Positions 44,424-53,134 are shown, numbered from the stretch's first letter. The stretch is 64,000 bases of DNA from Methylobacterium isbiliense (GCF_022179325.1 NZ_BPQQ01000016.1:186001-250000); one strand, 5' to 3'. Program-made: numbers and translations. The notes: a model not told the origin generated them from the sequence alone.

Positions 44424-44693
44424 ATGCGCGGGCCATCGCTTTGCATCCACACGCTTCCGGCCGATGTCGCACGGATGATCGCCGAGCACGTCGCGGAAGC
44501 GCACCACGAGCGCGACAAAGCGAGAGAGGAGCTGACGCAGCTGCAGAATGCCGTCAGGAGCTTGGTGGAGAAGCTCGCGGCCGAGTTGGAGTGGGTCGAG
44601 GCTTACGATCAGGGCGCCGCCGGCAGGATGCGGGACGGCGTCAACGCTCTCGCCCGCCTGACCACTCAGCTGCCATCCGATCTTGCCCGATGA
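44424..44693 (+). CDS. Hypothetical coiled-coil protein
   Basis: An 89-residue frame starting MRGPSLCIHTLPADVARMIA at ATG 44424. The middle (HVAEAHHERDKAREELTQLQ, then NAVRSLVEKLAAELEWVEAY) is strongly helical with heptad-like spacing, so probably a coiled coil; no membrane part. There is no clear ribosome site. It is flanked by the two copies of the 49-base direct repeat, the second beginning at its stop codon. I do not recognise it. It may belong to a small mobile or decayed element. Confidence 0.45.
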   Translation: MRGPSLCIHTLPADVARMIAEHVAEAHHERDKAREELTQLQNAVRSLVEKLAAELEWVEAYDQGAAGRMRDGVNALARLTTQLPSDLAR

Positions 44694-44743
44694 CTGCGCG
44701 ACGATGCGGGCGGGGGAGGAGTACGCGTCGACACAAACTCGCG
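44694..44743 (+). repeat. Imperfect direct repeat, copy B
   Basis: About 50 bases beginning CTGCGCGACGATGCGGG and ending GACACAAACTCGCG, aligned with copy A at 44016-44064. It starts at the stop codon of the coiled-coil ORF. Shared blocks are GATGCGGG, GGGG, GAG, ACGCG, GACAC and CGCG. Confidence 0.55.
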
Positions 44744-44818
44744 TCGGCGCATGACGCGCAGCGGCAACACGACAGCGGAACCGACAGGAGTTCTCCGCGC
44801 CCCTCAGTATGACCGGCC

Positions 44819-45568
44819 TCAGCCCGGCGCGCGCGCGGTCTCGGCGGCGGCGACGCGGCAGATGTTGCGGGCCGGACCGAGTTCCGCGAGCGGCGTCTGG
44901 CCCGCCTGAGCCACGCGGACGGCCTGGGCCTGGCGCCGAGGCTGGGCCGAATGGGTCTGGGCGGGATGCGCCTGAGCGAAGCGGACCGGCTGGGCGGCCG
45001 TGCGCGTCTCGGCGACGAAGACCGGCATCGCGGCCGGACTCGTCTCGCGCTCGTGGCGCGAGCGCTTCTCGTAGAAGGCGTTGCCGCCGGCCAGCGCGAC
45101 GTAGTGCATGTTGGTGTAGGGGAAGCGCAGGCCCGCGGTGTGGAAGAACTTCGCGCCGCCGACGCGCTCATGGCGCTCGCCGGCCAGGATCGCATCGGCG
45201 ATCTGCTCGGCCTTGTCGCGCTCCTTGTCCCGCATCGGCTTGTGCAGCACGCCGGTGGCGAACTGCCTGTGCTGGCCGACGACGCCGCAGATTGAGTCCG
45301 GATAGTTCGGCGCTTCCAGCCGGTTCATCACCACCGTGCCGACGGCGAGGAGCCCCTCCTCGCTCGACCGGTTCGACTCGAAGTACATGGCCCGGGCCAG
45401 GCACTCGCGGTCGGCCGTCGTGACGGCGGCGAGCTGCTTGCGACTCGCGATCGAGCCGGTGGACGCGGTGTCGAGGCCGGGCTGGAGGATGCCGCAGCCG
45501 CCGAGATGCGGTGCGCAAGCCAGGACGGCCAGTCCGGCGGCGAATGAGACACGTCGCGTACGCTGCAT
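44819..45568 (-). CDS. Cell wall hydrolase, SleB family, probable lipoprotein
   Basis: Envelope protein of 249 residues with a SleB/Hydrolase_2 domain. ATG 45568 gives MQRTRRVSFAAGLAVLACAP and a possible lipobox ending LGGC, so it may be lipid-anchored. The catalytic domain begins TADRECLARAMYFESN, with the presumed catalytic Glu, and continues EEGLLAVGTVVMNRL, GQFATG-like HRQFATGVLH, and FHTAGLRFPYTNMHYVALAG. It would cleave peptidoglycan glycan strands. The C-terminal 70 residues are Ala/Gln/Thr-rich and low-complexity. It is transcribed alone. Confidence 0.85.
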   Translation of the reverse strand: MQRTRRVSFAAGLAVLACAPHLGGCGILQPGLDTASTGSIASRKQLAAVTTADRECLARAMYFESNRSSEEGLLAVGTVVMNRLEAPNYPDSICGVVGQHRQFATGVLHKPMRDKERDKAEQIADAILAGERHERVGGAKFFHTAGLRFPYTNMHYVALAGGNAFYEKRSRHERETSPAAMPVFVAETRTAAQPVRFAQAHPAQTHSAQPRRQAQAVRVAQAGQTPLAELGPARNICRVAAAETARAPG

Positions 45569-45924
45569 GCAACCCCCGTAGCTTGCGGTCACGCTTTCCG
45601 TACAGCTCGACCGCAAATGTGGCGGAGACGGGGCAGGCCGCGGTCGCGCCGTCTTTCTTTTGCCTTGACGAGAACACAGAAGATCAGGGTGGTGCAGGAA
45701 TACAACGAGTTGTTTTGCATTGCGAAAAGGATCTGCGGCATTGCGGCAGATTCGGCGCAGTCGCGGCAAGACGAGCGGGGTTCGCGACGCTGCCCCGCGC
45801 CATGGCCGAAGATGCGGGCGGCCGCGTCCGAGATCCCGGGGCAGGGCTCTGCCGCAGCGGGCGGCGCCGGGCCTGCGGCCGGACAATGTCCGCAGATGCG
45901 GCGCCGGGTTCTCGTCCGGCTGGA
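45569..45924. other. Intergenic region upstream of the SleB-type gene
   Basis: About 356 bases with no credible gene, between the start of the wall hydrolase and the stop of the DapA-family gene. The stretch 45650-45740 is A/T-richer and probably holds the hydrolase promoter. A dyad CGGACAATGTCCG lies at about 45880-45892. Nothing else is evident. Confidence 0.45.
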
Positions 45925-46815
45925 TCAGGCGGCGGGCAGCGCGCCGGCCGCTTTGAGGATCGCGCGAAGGTCCGCCTGCGCCACTTCGTCCAGGGGCGCC
46001 TGCGGCGGGATCGGGTCGCCGACCGCGAAGCCCTGGAGGGCGAGCCCGGCCTTGACGCAGGCGGCGAGCTGGTAGCGGGCGAAGGCTTGGTTCACGGCCC
46101 AGAGATCGCGCTGCACCGCCATCGCGCCGGCCCAGTCCCCGGCCCGCGCCCGCTCGTAGAGGGTGACGCTCCGGCGCGGCACGAGGCAGGCGGGCCCCGC
46201 CATCCAGCCGACGCCGCCGATCAGCATGACGCAGGCCGGGATGTGCGAGGAGGCGGCGAAGACCTGCATCCGCCCCTCGGTCTCCGTCAGGATCGACAGC
46301 AGCCGTCCGGTGTTGGTCGAGGCATCCTTGATGTAGCGGATGTTCGGCACGTGGGAGAGGCGCCGGATCAGCGGCAGCGACAGGTCGGCGCGCTGGAAGT
46401 TGGGGTTGGTGTAGAGCACCACGGGCCCGTCCACCGCCTCGGCGATGGCTGTGAAATAGGCGGCGATGCCGTCGTCCGGCACCGGGAAATAGGCTTCGAG
46501 CGTCGCCATGACCCCGTCTGCGCCCCGCCGCATCACTTCGCGGGCGAGGGACACCGCCTCGGCGGTCGTGGTGGCGGCCACGCCCGCGATCACCGGCACG
46601 CGCCCGGCGGCCGCCTCGACGACGGTCTCCACCACGGCGAGCTTCTGCGCGACCGTGAGATAGGCGAACTCCCCGGTCGAGCCGAGCGGGGTGAGGCCGT
46701 GCACGCCCTCGGCGATCAGGTGATCCACCAGCCGTGCGAGGACGGGGCGCAGCACGCGCCCCTCCGCGTCCACCGGCGAGACCAGATACGGGAAGACGCC
46801 ATGGAGCGCGCGCAT
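45925..46815 (-). CDS. DapA-family aldolase/lyase (dihydrodipicolinate synthase-like)
   Basis: Class I aldolase of 296 residues, TIM barrel. It starts [20 protein letters not shown]. The phosphate/carboxylate loop is [12 protein letters not shown], where DapA has GTTGE; the catalytic Tyr is in [14 protein letters not shown] and the Schiff-base Lys in [15 protein letters not shown]. These residues show that it is active, but substitution in the GTTGE motif and the absence of lysine genes nearby argue for another 2-oxoacid substrate such as a sugar acid. The upstream frame extension of 29 residues has no ribosome site. Confidence 0.82.
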   Translation of the reverse strand: MRALHGVFPYLVSPVDAEGRVLRPVLARLVDHLIAEGVHGLTPLGSTGEFAYLTVAQKLAVVETVVEAAAGRVPVIAGVAATTTAEAVSLAREVMRRGADGVMATLEAYFPVPDDGIAAYFTAIAEAVDGPVVLYTNPNFQRADLSLPLIRRLSHVPNIRYIKDASTNTGRLLSILTETEGRMQVFAASSHIPACVMLIGGVGWMAGPACLVPRRSVTLYERARAGDWAGAMAVQRDLWAVNQAFARYQLAACVKAGLALQGFAVGDPIPPQAPLDEVAQADLRAILKAAGALPAA

Positions 46816-46932
46816 GGGCCGCCTCAGGGCCGGCCGCGCGAAGCGCGCGCCGTGTCGGGAACCGGGACTGCCATGCGCATCCTCCACCGCAGGTCGTCCC
46901 AAACCTCGCGCGCACCCGCCGGGTTGTCCAGC

Positions 46933-47175
46933 TCAGGAACGCGGAGGCCGCCCGCACGCGGCTCTGCCGTGGCCGGACCGGTCGCGGCACGCGGACCGGC
47001 GGGGCACCGCGACGGGGGCGGCGAGCGGCCGCGCGGGGCGGACCGTCCCCTCGCGGATCGGCACCGACGGATAGTTCGAGGCGAACGGATTGGTGACGAG
47101 GCCGGCGCCCTGTGCGGCGGCCGCGGTGGTGAGGGCGATCAGCAGCAGGCCCGGACGGAGAACGAGATCCAGCAT
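46933..47175 (-). CDS. Small hypothetical secreted protein
   Basis: An 80-codon frame with ATG 47175. It starts MLDLVLRPGLLLIALTTAAA, a signal peptide ending AQGAG, then NPFASNYPSVPIREGTVRP, a proline-rich segment, and an Arg/Gly/Ser tail with two Cys. No clear family. The C-terminal half overlaps sequence that looks less gene-like. It may be cotranscribed with the DapA-family gene downstream. Confidence 0.4.
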   Translation of the reverse strand: MLDLVLRPGLLLIALTTAAAAQGAGLVTNPFASNYPSVPIREGTVRPARPLAAPVAVPRRSACRDRSGHGRAACGRPPRS

Positions 47176-47489
47176 GGTCGCAGGATACGAGGAAAGGCCC
47201 GCCGACGTCAGCCGGCGAGCCTCATGGGCAGGGTCCACGTTCCAGGGTTCGGAGTCATGAGATGGGCGCGGTGGGAATGCCGTCTCGGCGCCGCGCCGGG
47301 CTGGTCCGCCCTGGAACCACTATCCCTGTCGGGAGAAGCCCGGCGGCGCGTCCTCGCCCCCGTCATCGGTGCACGTCGCGTGGGTTGGGCAACCTCTGGA
47401 AATCATGGCTGACCTCCTTGGCATCAACGTCGACGGGGGCATGCTGCGCCCGTTCGGGGGCGGTGGTCAAGCGGTCCTGAGCCGGCTTT
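47176..47489. other. Intergenic region without clear gene
   Basis: About 314 bases. A 37-codon frame from ATG 47405 (MADLLGINVDGGMLRPFGGG) runs into the end of the next minus-strand gene and has no good ribosome site. Complementary TTCCAGGG and CCCTGGAA near 47240 and 47310 could pair. I see no promoter I would name. Confidence 0.35.
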
Positions 47490-47999
47490 TCAGACCACCT
47501 GCAGGATGGCGTCCTTGACCACGCGGGCCATGACCTCGCAGGTGAGTTCGCTCGCCGCGCAATGCGTGACCTGCCGGTCCGCGAGGTCGTGGTCGAGCTG
47601 CGGATCGCAGGCGCTGGCGAGGAAGTAGCCCGTATCGGTGATGCTCATGACGTAGACCGGCGAGGCGCGGCCCGAATGCCGGTTGATGAGCATGAACTGG
47701 GTGTAGGCCTGCTCAAAATCCGGGCGGCCCTTCAGGGACGGGCCGGTCTCGACCAGGACCCCGTGCGGCCCGAGCTGCGCCGCCGCGGCGGTCAGCACCT
47801 CGGCGGCGATGCCCTTGAGCAGCGAGACGCGGCGCAGATCCTCGGGCGTCAGCGGCTCGGCCGGCCCCTCCTCCTCGGGCTCGTCCGCGAGATGGCGCTT
47901 GCGGCTCTGCTCCTCGAAGAACAGGCCGAAATCCGCCAGCACCACCTCCGAGCACCGCGGCGGCGGCATCGCGGGATCGACGGCTTCCAACTCGACCAT
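47490..47999 (-). CDS. Hypothetical protein
   Basis: A soluble protein of 169 residues starting MVELEAVDPAMPPPRCSEVV at ATG 47999. The N-terminal 50 residues contain an acidic stretch (ADEPEEEGPAEPLTPED). The C-terminal 110 residues look like a compact alpha/beta domain: GPHGVLVETGPSLKGRPDFE, FMLINRHSGRASPVYVMSIT and DTGYFLASACDPQLDHDLAD, with three Cys. I cannot name a family. It is divergent from the sigma-like gene, 129 bases away. Confidence 0.65.
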   Translation of the reverse strand: MVELEAVDPAMPPPRCSEVVLADFGLFFEEQSRKRHLADEPEEEGPAEPLTPEDLRRVSLLKGIAAEVLTAAAAQLGPHGVLVETGPSLKGRPDFEQAYTQFMLINRHSGRASPVYVMSITDTGYFLASACDPQLDHDLADRQVTHCAASELTCEVMARVVKDAILQVV

Positions 48000-48128
48000 C
48001 ACGGCGCTCCAGCAGGCTCCGCCCCTCAAACGACGCACAGCTTAAGACGGACGCCGCCTGCGGCAAGGCACCGCGGCGCTGGCCCGAACCTCGCTTGCCC
48101 TCCTGCGGCAGCGCGGCGGGAGACGCGG

Positions 48129-48680
48129 ATGACGGGACGAGTTCGGGCGGCGCAGCGCCGCCAGTTTGAAGCGGTGCCGGATCCGCACGCGGCGTTCCAG
48201 GCCGCGCTCGCGGCGTGGCATCCGGACCTCGTGCGGTTGGCCGAGGATCTCGCGGCCGAACGGACGGCGCAGGGGCATCCGCGCCTGTCGGTGGCGGAAC
48301 TCGTCGGCGAGGCGCTGCTGGCCGCCCGCCGCGCGCCCGCGGGCGATCCCCTGCTCGGTCCCCGAACCTGGCTGCTCGCCCTCGTGCTGCGCGCCGAGGC
48401 TGCGGCCGCCGACCGGGAGGCGCGGGTGCGGCGCATCGCCGAGGCGCTCCCGGACGCGGCGGCCCGGGACGCGGTCCTGGTCTTCGCCGAGCCTGATCCG
48501 GAGCCCGAGCGCCGCGCGCCGGTCATCGCGGCGGCCGCGCTTCCGCACGCCTTGCGCGAGATCTACGTCCTGCACGCGATCTGGAGGCTGCCGCTCGGAC
48601 GGGCGGCCCGCATCCTCGGTCTCGGCGAGGACGAGGCGTCCCGCCGCTTCGCCCGGGCGATCGGCACCAGCGAGGTCTGA
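48129..48680 (+). CDS. Sigma-factor-like protein (region 4-type helix-turn-helix)
   Basis: A 183-residue protein starting MTGRVRAAQRRQFEAVPDPH at ATG 48129 (GGAGACGCG upstream). It is helical throughout. The last 45 residues, LPHALREIYVLHAIWRLPLG and RAARILGLGEDEASRRFARA, resemble sigma region 4.2 of ECF factors. The N-terminal region does not show a clear region 2, so it could be a divergent ECF sigma factor or a related DNA-binding protein. No anti-sigma factor is adjacent. It is convergent with the glycosyltransferase gene, 29 bases apart. Confidence 0.55.
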   Translation: MTGRVRAAQRRQFEAVPDPHAAFQAALAAWHPDLVRLAEDLAAERTAQGHPRLSVAELVGEALLAARRAPAGDPLLGPRTWLLALVLRAEAAAADREARVRRIAEALPDAAARDAVLVFAEPDPEPERRAPVIAAAALPHALREIYVLHAIWRLPLGRAARILGLGEDEASRRFARAIGTSEV

Positions 48681-48709
48681 CCGTTCGGCCGAGAGGGGCC
48701 GCCAGGGCG

Positions 48710-49981
48710 TCACGACAGGGCGGCGCGGGCCAGGGCCGGGGCGGGCGCGGCGCTCCCTGCCCGGGCGGCGTGGTCCGCCTGTACCAGCGTGTAGACTGCG
48801 GTGAGCCGGTCGAGGTGCCGCTCCAGGCTCAAGGGCGCGGCCCAGTAGCGGGCATGCGCCGCCGCGCTCATCCGCCGGGCGACGCCGTCGTCGCTCAGGG
48901 TGCGCAGATGGGCGGCGAGCGCCGCCGCGTCGCCCGAGGGGAACCACAGGCCGGTCTCGCCGTCCGCCACCGCCTCGCGCCCCGCGCAGGCGTCGCTGAC
49001 GATGACCGGCGTGCCGGTCGCCAGCGCCTCGTAGACGGTGAGCGGCTGGCCCTCGTACCAGACGGACGGGAAGACCAGGGCCCGCGCCGCGCGCATCAGT
49101 CCGGCCACCTCGGCCGGCGACTTCCAGCCGAGGAAGACGGCTTCGGGATAGCGGGCGCGCAGCATCGCGCCGCTCGGCCCGTCGCCGACGAAGACGGACC
49201 GCAGGCCCGCCTGGCGGGCGGCCTCGGCGAAGTGCGGCGCGCCCTTCTCCGGCGAGAGCCGGCCGACGAACAGGAAATGCTCGCCGGGCACCGGCTTCGG
49301 CCCGTGGTCGACGGCGGGAATCGGGTTGTCCACCCGGTGGAAGACCGTGCCGGGCGGCATGTGGGGCGTGATCACGCTCTCCTGCAGGGCGCTGATGGTG
49401 ACGACGTGCCGGAAGACCGCGCGCATCCCGCTCACGCGGTCGAGCGCGACGTGGCGCACGAGGCGCAGGGCCTTGTGGGCGTAGCTGCGCGAATCGCAGT
49501 TCGTCGCGATGCAGGCGCCCGAGAGCGGGGTGCGATGGCAGATCTCGTGCCGGCGGAAATCGTAGAAGCCGCCGTTCGGGCAGACGAGGAAGAACTCGTG
49601 CATCGTGTAGGTCACGGGCAGGCCGCAGCGGGCCAGCACCCGCCCGATGGCCGGCGAGAGCGCCTTGGCCCAGCCGTGGACGTGCACCAGCGTGCGCGCC
49701 GGATCGCAGGCGGACAGCCGCGCCGCGAGCGCCCGGGCCGCGGGCGCATTCCAGACCACCTGCGCCGCGAAGGCGAGCTTGCTCGACGCCGAGTTCAGGT
49801 CGTCCTGGCCCAGGCACACCACCTCCACGCCGGCCTCGGTCAGGCGCGGATCGACCGGCCCCACCGCCGCGAACAGCGTGACGTCGTGCCCGCGCGCGCG
49901 CAGGCCGACCGCCGAGTCGATGGCGACCTTGGCCTGGCCGCCGTTGACGTGGGCGTGATCGAGGACGAGGACGATGTGCAT
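48710..49981 (-). CDS. Glycosyltransferase family 4 protein
   Basis: GT-B fold glycosyltransferase of 423 residues. It starts MHIVLVLDHAHVNGGQAKVA, a classical GT4 first strand and acceptor loop. The donor-binding domain has FLFVGRLSPEKGAPHFAEAA, and the E-x7-E-type motif FPSVWYEGQPLTVYEALATG TPV is present with both Glu. It transfers a sugar from an NDP-sugar to a polysaccharide or lipid acceptor, probably for surface polysaccharide. Five Cys cluster in the middle (VCPNGGFYDFRRHEICH, and GACIATNCDS), unusual for the family and possibly metal-binding. No other polysaccharide genes are adjacent. Confidence 0.88.
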   Translation of the reverse strand: MHIVLVLDHAHVNGGQAKVAIDSAVGLRARGHDVTLFAAVGPVDPRLTEAGVEVVCLGQDDLNSASSKLAFAAQVVWNAPAARALAARLSACDPARTLVHVHGWAKALSPAIGRVLARCGLPVTYTMHEFFLVCPNGGFYDFRRHEICHRTPLSGACIATNCDSRSYAHKALRLVRHVALDRVSGMRAVFRHVVTISALQESVITPHMPPGTVFHRVDNPIPAVDHGPKPVPGEHFLFVGRLSPEKGAPHFAEAARQAGLRSVFVGDGPSGAMLRARYPEAVFLGWKSPAEVAGLMRAARALVFPSVWYEGQPLTVYEALATGTPVIVSDACAGREAVADGETGLWFPSGDAAALAAHLRTLSDDGVARRMSAAAHARYWAAPLSLERHLDRLTAVYTLVQADHAARAGSAAPAPALARAALS

Positions 49982-50080
49982 CGCGGACCGCGCTCCGAAG
50001 TCAGGCCGGAGGCTGTCACGCGCGGCTTGCGGCGGGGTAAACGCCCGGATCCGCGGAGCGGTGATGCGCCCTGGTGCCGG

Positions 50081-51265
50081 TCAGCCCGGCACCCAGCCGG
50101 CGGCGCATTCGCGGATCAGGCCGCGCAGGAAGGCCTCGCCCGCCTCGAAGGCCGCGAGCGTGATGAACTCGTCGGGCTGGTGGGCCTGATCGATGGAGCC
50201 CGGGCCGCAGACGATGGTCGGCAGGCCGGCGCGCTGGAAGCGCCCGGCCTCGGTGGCGTACGGGACCGTGATGGTGCGGTTGCGGCCGGCGAGCCGCAGG
50301 GCGAGGCGCTCCGCCGGGGAGCCGGGCGCGGGCGCGAGCCCCGGCACGGCGGCATCCTCCACGGTCTCGATCCGGCCGAAGGGGCCGAACCGGTTCAGCC
50401 GCTCCCGGGTCACGGTGTCCGCGAGGGCCGCGAAGCGGGTCGGGATCTCCTGCAGGTCGAGGTCCGGAAGGCCGCGGAACTCCCACTCGAAGCTGCAGGA
50501 TTTCGGCAGGATGTTGCGCGCGGTGCCGCCGCGGATCGTGCCGACATGCACGGTGGTGTAGGGCGGATCGAACCGGCCGCTCGCATCGCCCCGCGCCATC
50601 ATCGCGTCGGCGATGCGGTTGAGGCCGGTCACGAGGTCCGCCGCCGCCATCACCGCATTGGCCCCGAGCATCGGCTTGGCCGAGTGCGCCTCGTGCCCGT
50701 GCACCGTCGTGGCGTAGGTGAAGACGCTCTTGTGGGCATCCGCCACGTCGAGGCCGGTGGGTTCGCCCACGATCACGGCGCCCGGCCGCGGCAGGTCCAC
50801 CCCGAACCGCGCGATGACGTCCACCACGCCGAGGCAGGTCGTCTCCTCGTCGTAGGACAGCAGGAGGTGGATCGGGGTGGCGAGGTCGGCCGCCAGCATG
50901 TCGGGGACGAGTGCGAGGCAGAGCGCGCAGAACCCCTTCATGTCCACCGCCCCGCGGCCGTAGAGCCGGCCATCGGCGAGCCGCAGCCGGAAGGGGTCGC
51001 CGGTCCAGTCCTGCCCGGCCACCGGCACCACGTCGGTGTGGCCCGAGAGCACGACGCCCCCGTCGCGCAGCGGCCCGATCGTGGCGAACAGCGCGGCCTT
51101 GTCGCCCGCGCGGTTGGGCAGGCGCCGGTGGGGGACGCCCCAGGCGTCGAGGTAGCCGGCCACGAAGTCGATCAGCGCCAGGTTGGACTTCTGGCTCTCG
51201 GTGTCGAAGGCGACGAGCCGCTCCAGCATGGCGAGCGGCGTCAGGCGGGGACCGGTATCCGTCAT
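50081..51265 (-). CDS. argE: Acetylornithine deacetylase
   Basis: Zinc-dependent M20-family deacetylase of 394 residues. It starts MTDTGPRLTPLAMLERLVAF. Metal-binding parts are VLSGHTDVVP, GRGAVDMKGFCAL, the general-base Glu pair in SYDEETTCLG, and VGEPTGLD; the C-terminal ligand His is in GSIDQAHQPDEFI. The pattern matches ArgE, which removes acetyl from N-acetylornithine in arginine synthesis; succinyl-diaminopimelate desuccinylase is the closest alternative. It lies 61 bases after apaG and may be cotranscribed with it. Confidence 0.92.
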   Translation of the reverse strand: MTDTGPRLTPLAMLERLVAFDTESQKSNLALIDFVAGYLDAWGVPHRRLPNRAGDKAALFATIGPLRDGGVVLSGHTDVVPVAGQDWTGDPFRLRLADGRLYGRGAVDMKGFCALCLALVPDMLAADLATPIHLLLSYDEETTCLGVVDVIARFGVDLPRPGAVIVGEPTGLDVADAHKSVFTYATTVHGHEAHSAKPMLGANAVMAAADLVTGLNRIADAMMARGDASGRFDPPYTTVHVGTIRGGTARNILPKSCSFEWEFRGLPDLDLQEIPTRFAALADTVTRERLNRFGPFGRIETVEDAAVPGLAPAPGSPAERLALRLAGRNRTITVPYATEAGRFQRAGLPTIVCGPGSIDQAHQPDEFITLAAFEAGEAFLRGLIRECAAGWVPG

Positions 51266-51326
51266 CGGGGCCTTCGGCTGAGTGGGAGCGGCGCGGCCGG
51301 ACCGCGCCCGGCCGCTACCGGCGGTG

Positions 51327-51719
51327 CTAATGCATGACCCGGCGGCTGTGGGGCACGTCGAGGGAGAAGGCCGGGATCGCCGCCTCGAAGCTCTCGCCGT
51401 CGGCGGTCGCCATCGTGTAGGTGCCCTCCATCGTGCCGTTCGGCGTCGGCAGCGGGCAGCCGCTGGTGTAGCTGAAGGACTCGCCCGGGCCGAGCACCGG
51501 CTGCTTGCCGACGACGCCGGCGCCGCGCACCTCCTGAAGGGCGCCCCGCCCGTCCACGATGCGCCAGTGCCGCGAGCGCAGCTGCACCCGGTCGAGCCCA
51601 TTGTTGGTGATCTCGACCGTGTAGGCGAAGAAGTAGCGGCTCTCGTCGGGCGCGGATTCCTCCTCCACGAACCGGGGGGTGACCACCACGCTGATGCCGC
51701 GGGTCTCGGCCTTGTACAT
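51327..51719 (-). CDS. apaG: ApaG protein
   Basis: A 130-residue fibronectin-III-like fold protein. It starts MYKAETRGISVVVTPRFVEE, and carries YFFAYTVEITNNGLDRVQLR, HWRIVDGRGALQEVRGAGVV, the conserved GESFSYTSGCPLPTPNGTME, and YTMATADGESFEAAIPAF. ApaG is widespread; it is associated with Co2+ resistance and Mg2+ efflux in enterobacteria, but its biochemical role is open. Ribosome site GGAGGCTCC lies upstream. It is divergent from dcd across 176 bases. Confidence 0.95.
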   Translation of the reverse strand: MYKAETRGISVVVTPRFVEEESAPDESRYFFAYTVEITNNGLDRVQLRSRHWRIVDGRGALQEVRGAGVVGKQPVLGPGESFSYTSGCPLPTPNGTMEGTYTMATADGESFEAAIPAFSLDVPHSRRVMH

Positions 51720-51895
51720 CAGGGAGCCTCCGGGGACGCGGCCGGCTCTCCGAGCGGTGCGGCCGCACAGCCGCGCCGTGGTACGGTCCGCCTCGGCGGT
51801 CGTCAATCGGGGCCGGGCGCGGTCAGCATTCGCCCGCGCCGGCTTCACGCATCCGCAACCCGCGTCTGGGAGACTTCGGCGAGCGAGGACAGGTC

Positions 51896-52981
51896 ATGGT
51901 GCGCTTGCGGGACGGGATTCAATCGGCGGAGAGCATCGCGGCGCTGCGCGCGGCGGGCGTCATCCGCACGGACGCGCCCTTCGCGGACGACCAGGTGCAG
52001 CCGGCGAGCCTCGACCTGCGGCTCGGGCAGCGCGCCTACCGGGTGCGCGCGAGCTTCCTGCCCGGCCGCACGCGCGACGTGGCGGCCTGCCTCGCCAAGC
52101 TCAAGCTGCACGAGATCGATCTGCGCCAGGGCGCCGTGCTGGAGACCGGCTGCGTCTACATCGCCGAATTGCAGGAGGGCCTGGCCCTGCCGCCGACGCT
52201 GGCGGCGAGCGCCAACCCGAAGAGTTCCACCGGACGCATCGACGTCTTCACCCGGGTGATCACCGATCAGGCGCGCGAGTTCGACATGGTGGAGCCGGGC
52301 TATGCGGGCCCGCTCTTCGCCGAGATCTCGCCGCGCACCTTCCCGGTGCTGGTGCGCACGGGCTCGCGCCTGTCGCAGATCCGCTTCCGCCAGGGCGCCG
52401 TGCGGCTCGACGATGCGGCCCTGGCGAAACTCCACGCCGAGGCACCGCTGGTGGATGCGGCCGAGCCCTCGTTCCAGGGCGGCGTCGCGGTCTCGGTGGA
52501 CCTCGCAGGCTTCGAGGGCCTCGTCGGCTACCGCGCCAAGCGCCACACCGGCCTCGTCGACGTCGACCGGCCGCGCAGCTACCCGGCGGCGGAGTTCTGG
52601 GAGCCCTTGCGCGCGGACGGCTCGGGCACCCTCATCCTCGATCCGGGCCAGTTCTACATCCTGGCCTCGAAGGAGGCCGTGCAGGTGCCGCCGGACTTCG
52701 CCGCCGAGATGGTGCCGTTCGATCCCCTGGTGGGCGAGTTCCGGGTCCATTACGCGGGCTTCTTCGATCCCGGCTTCGGCCACGCGGCGGCGGGCGGCAC
52801 CGGCGCGCGGGCGGTGCTGGAGGTGCGCTCCCGCGACGTGCCCTTCATGCTGGAGGACGGCCAGATCGTCGGCCGCCTCATCTACGAGCGCATGGCCGAG
52901 CGCCCGGCCGCGCTCTACGGCACGCAGGCCGGCTCGAACTATCAGGCGCAGGGGCTGAAGCTGTCGAAGCACTTCGTGTGA
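51896..52981 (+). CDS. dcd: 2'-deoxycytidine 5'-triphosphate deaminase, two-domain type
   Basis: Protein of 361 residues, roughly twice the length of E. coli Dcd, the form common in alphaproteobacteria. It starts MVRLRDGIQSAESIAALRAA. The dUTPase-fold motifs appear twice: PASLDLRLGQRAYRVRASFL with SSTGRIDVFTRVI in the N-terminal half, and DFAAEMVPFDPLVGEFRVHY with GFFDPGFGHAAAGG in the C-terminal half. Deamination of dCTP supplies dUTP for thymidylate. The stop is followed by a strong hairpin. The upstream chromosome side is the divergent apaG gene. Confidence 0.9.
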   Translation: MVRLRDGIQSAESIAALRAAGVIRTDAPFADDQVQPASLDLRLGQRAYRVRASFLPGRTRDVAACLAKLKLHEIDLRQGAVLETGCVYIAELQEGLALPPTLAASANPKSSTGRIDVFTRVITDQAREFDMVEPGYAGPLFAEISPRTFPVLVRTGSRLSQIRFRQGAVRLDDAALAKLHAEAPLVDAAEPSFQGGVAVSVDLAGFEGLVGYRAKRHTGLVDVDRPRSYPAAEFWEPLRADGSGTLILDPGQFYILASKEAVQVPPDFAAEMVPFDPLVGEFRVHYAGFFDPGFGHAAAGGTGARAVLEVRSRDVPFMLEDGQIVGRLIYERMAERPAALYGTQAGSNYQAQGLKLSKHFV

Positions 52982-52988
52982 GGCGCAG

Positions 52989-53013
52989 GACAATCGGGCG
53001 TCGCCCGATTGTC
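52989..53013 (+). terminator. Terminator-like hairpin after dcd
   Basis: GACAATCGGGC (52989-52999) and GCCCGATTGTC (53003-53013) form a perfect 11-bp stem with a 3-base loop, starting eight bases after the dcd stop. There is no T-run after it. It separates dcd from the chromate genes. Confidence 0.6.
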
Positions 53014-53134
53014 GATGGGGCGCGCTTGACAGGCCCTCCCGGCCGCCTACCCTTCGCGCCATGGGGATTGCGATCTCCTCACGAGGCTCCGGCCCAAGCA
53101 TCGCGTCCAACCTGCCTCACCGCACGGACGCGCC

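Noticed and set aside
44071-44472. 133-codon minus-strand frame in the palindrome region
   Set aside because: Codon use differs from true genes here, there is no ribosome site and the frame crosses three palindromes.
45880-45892. Dyad CGGACAATGTCCG as a possible operator
   Set aside because: A single short palindrome is expected by chance in 64 kb, and it lies beyond the 3' end of the neighbouring gene rather than near a start.
47405-47518. 37-codon plus-strand frame MADLLGINVDGG...
   Set aside because: No convincing ribosome site and it overlaps the end of the opposite gene.
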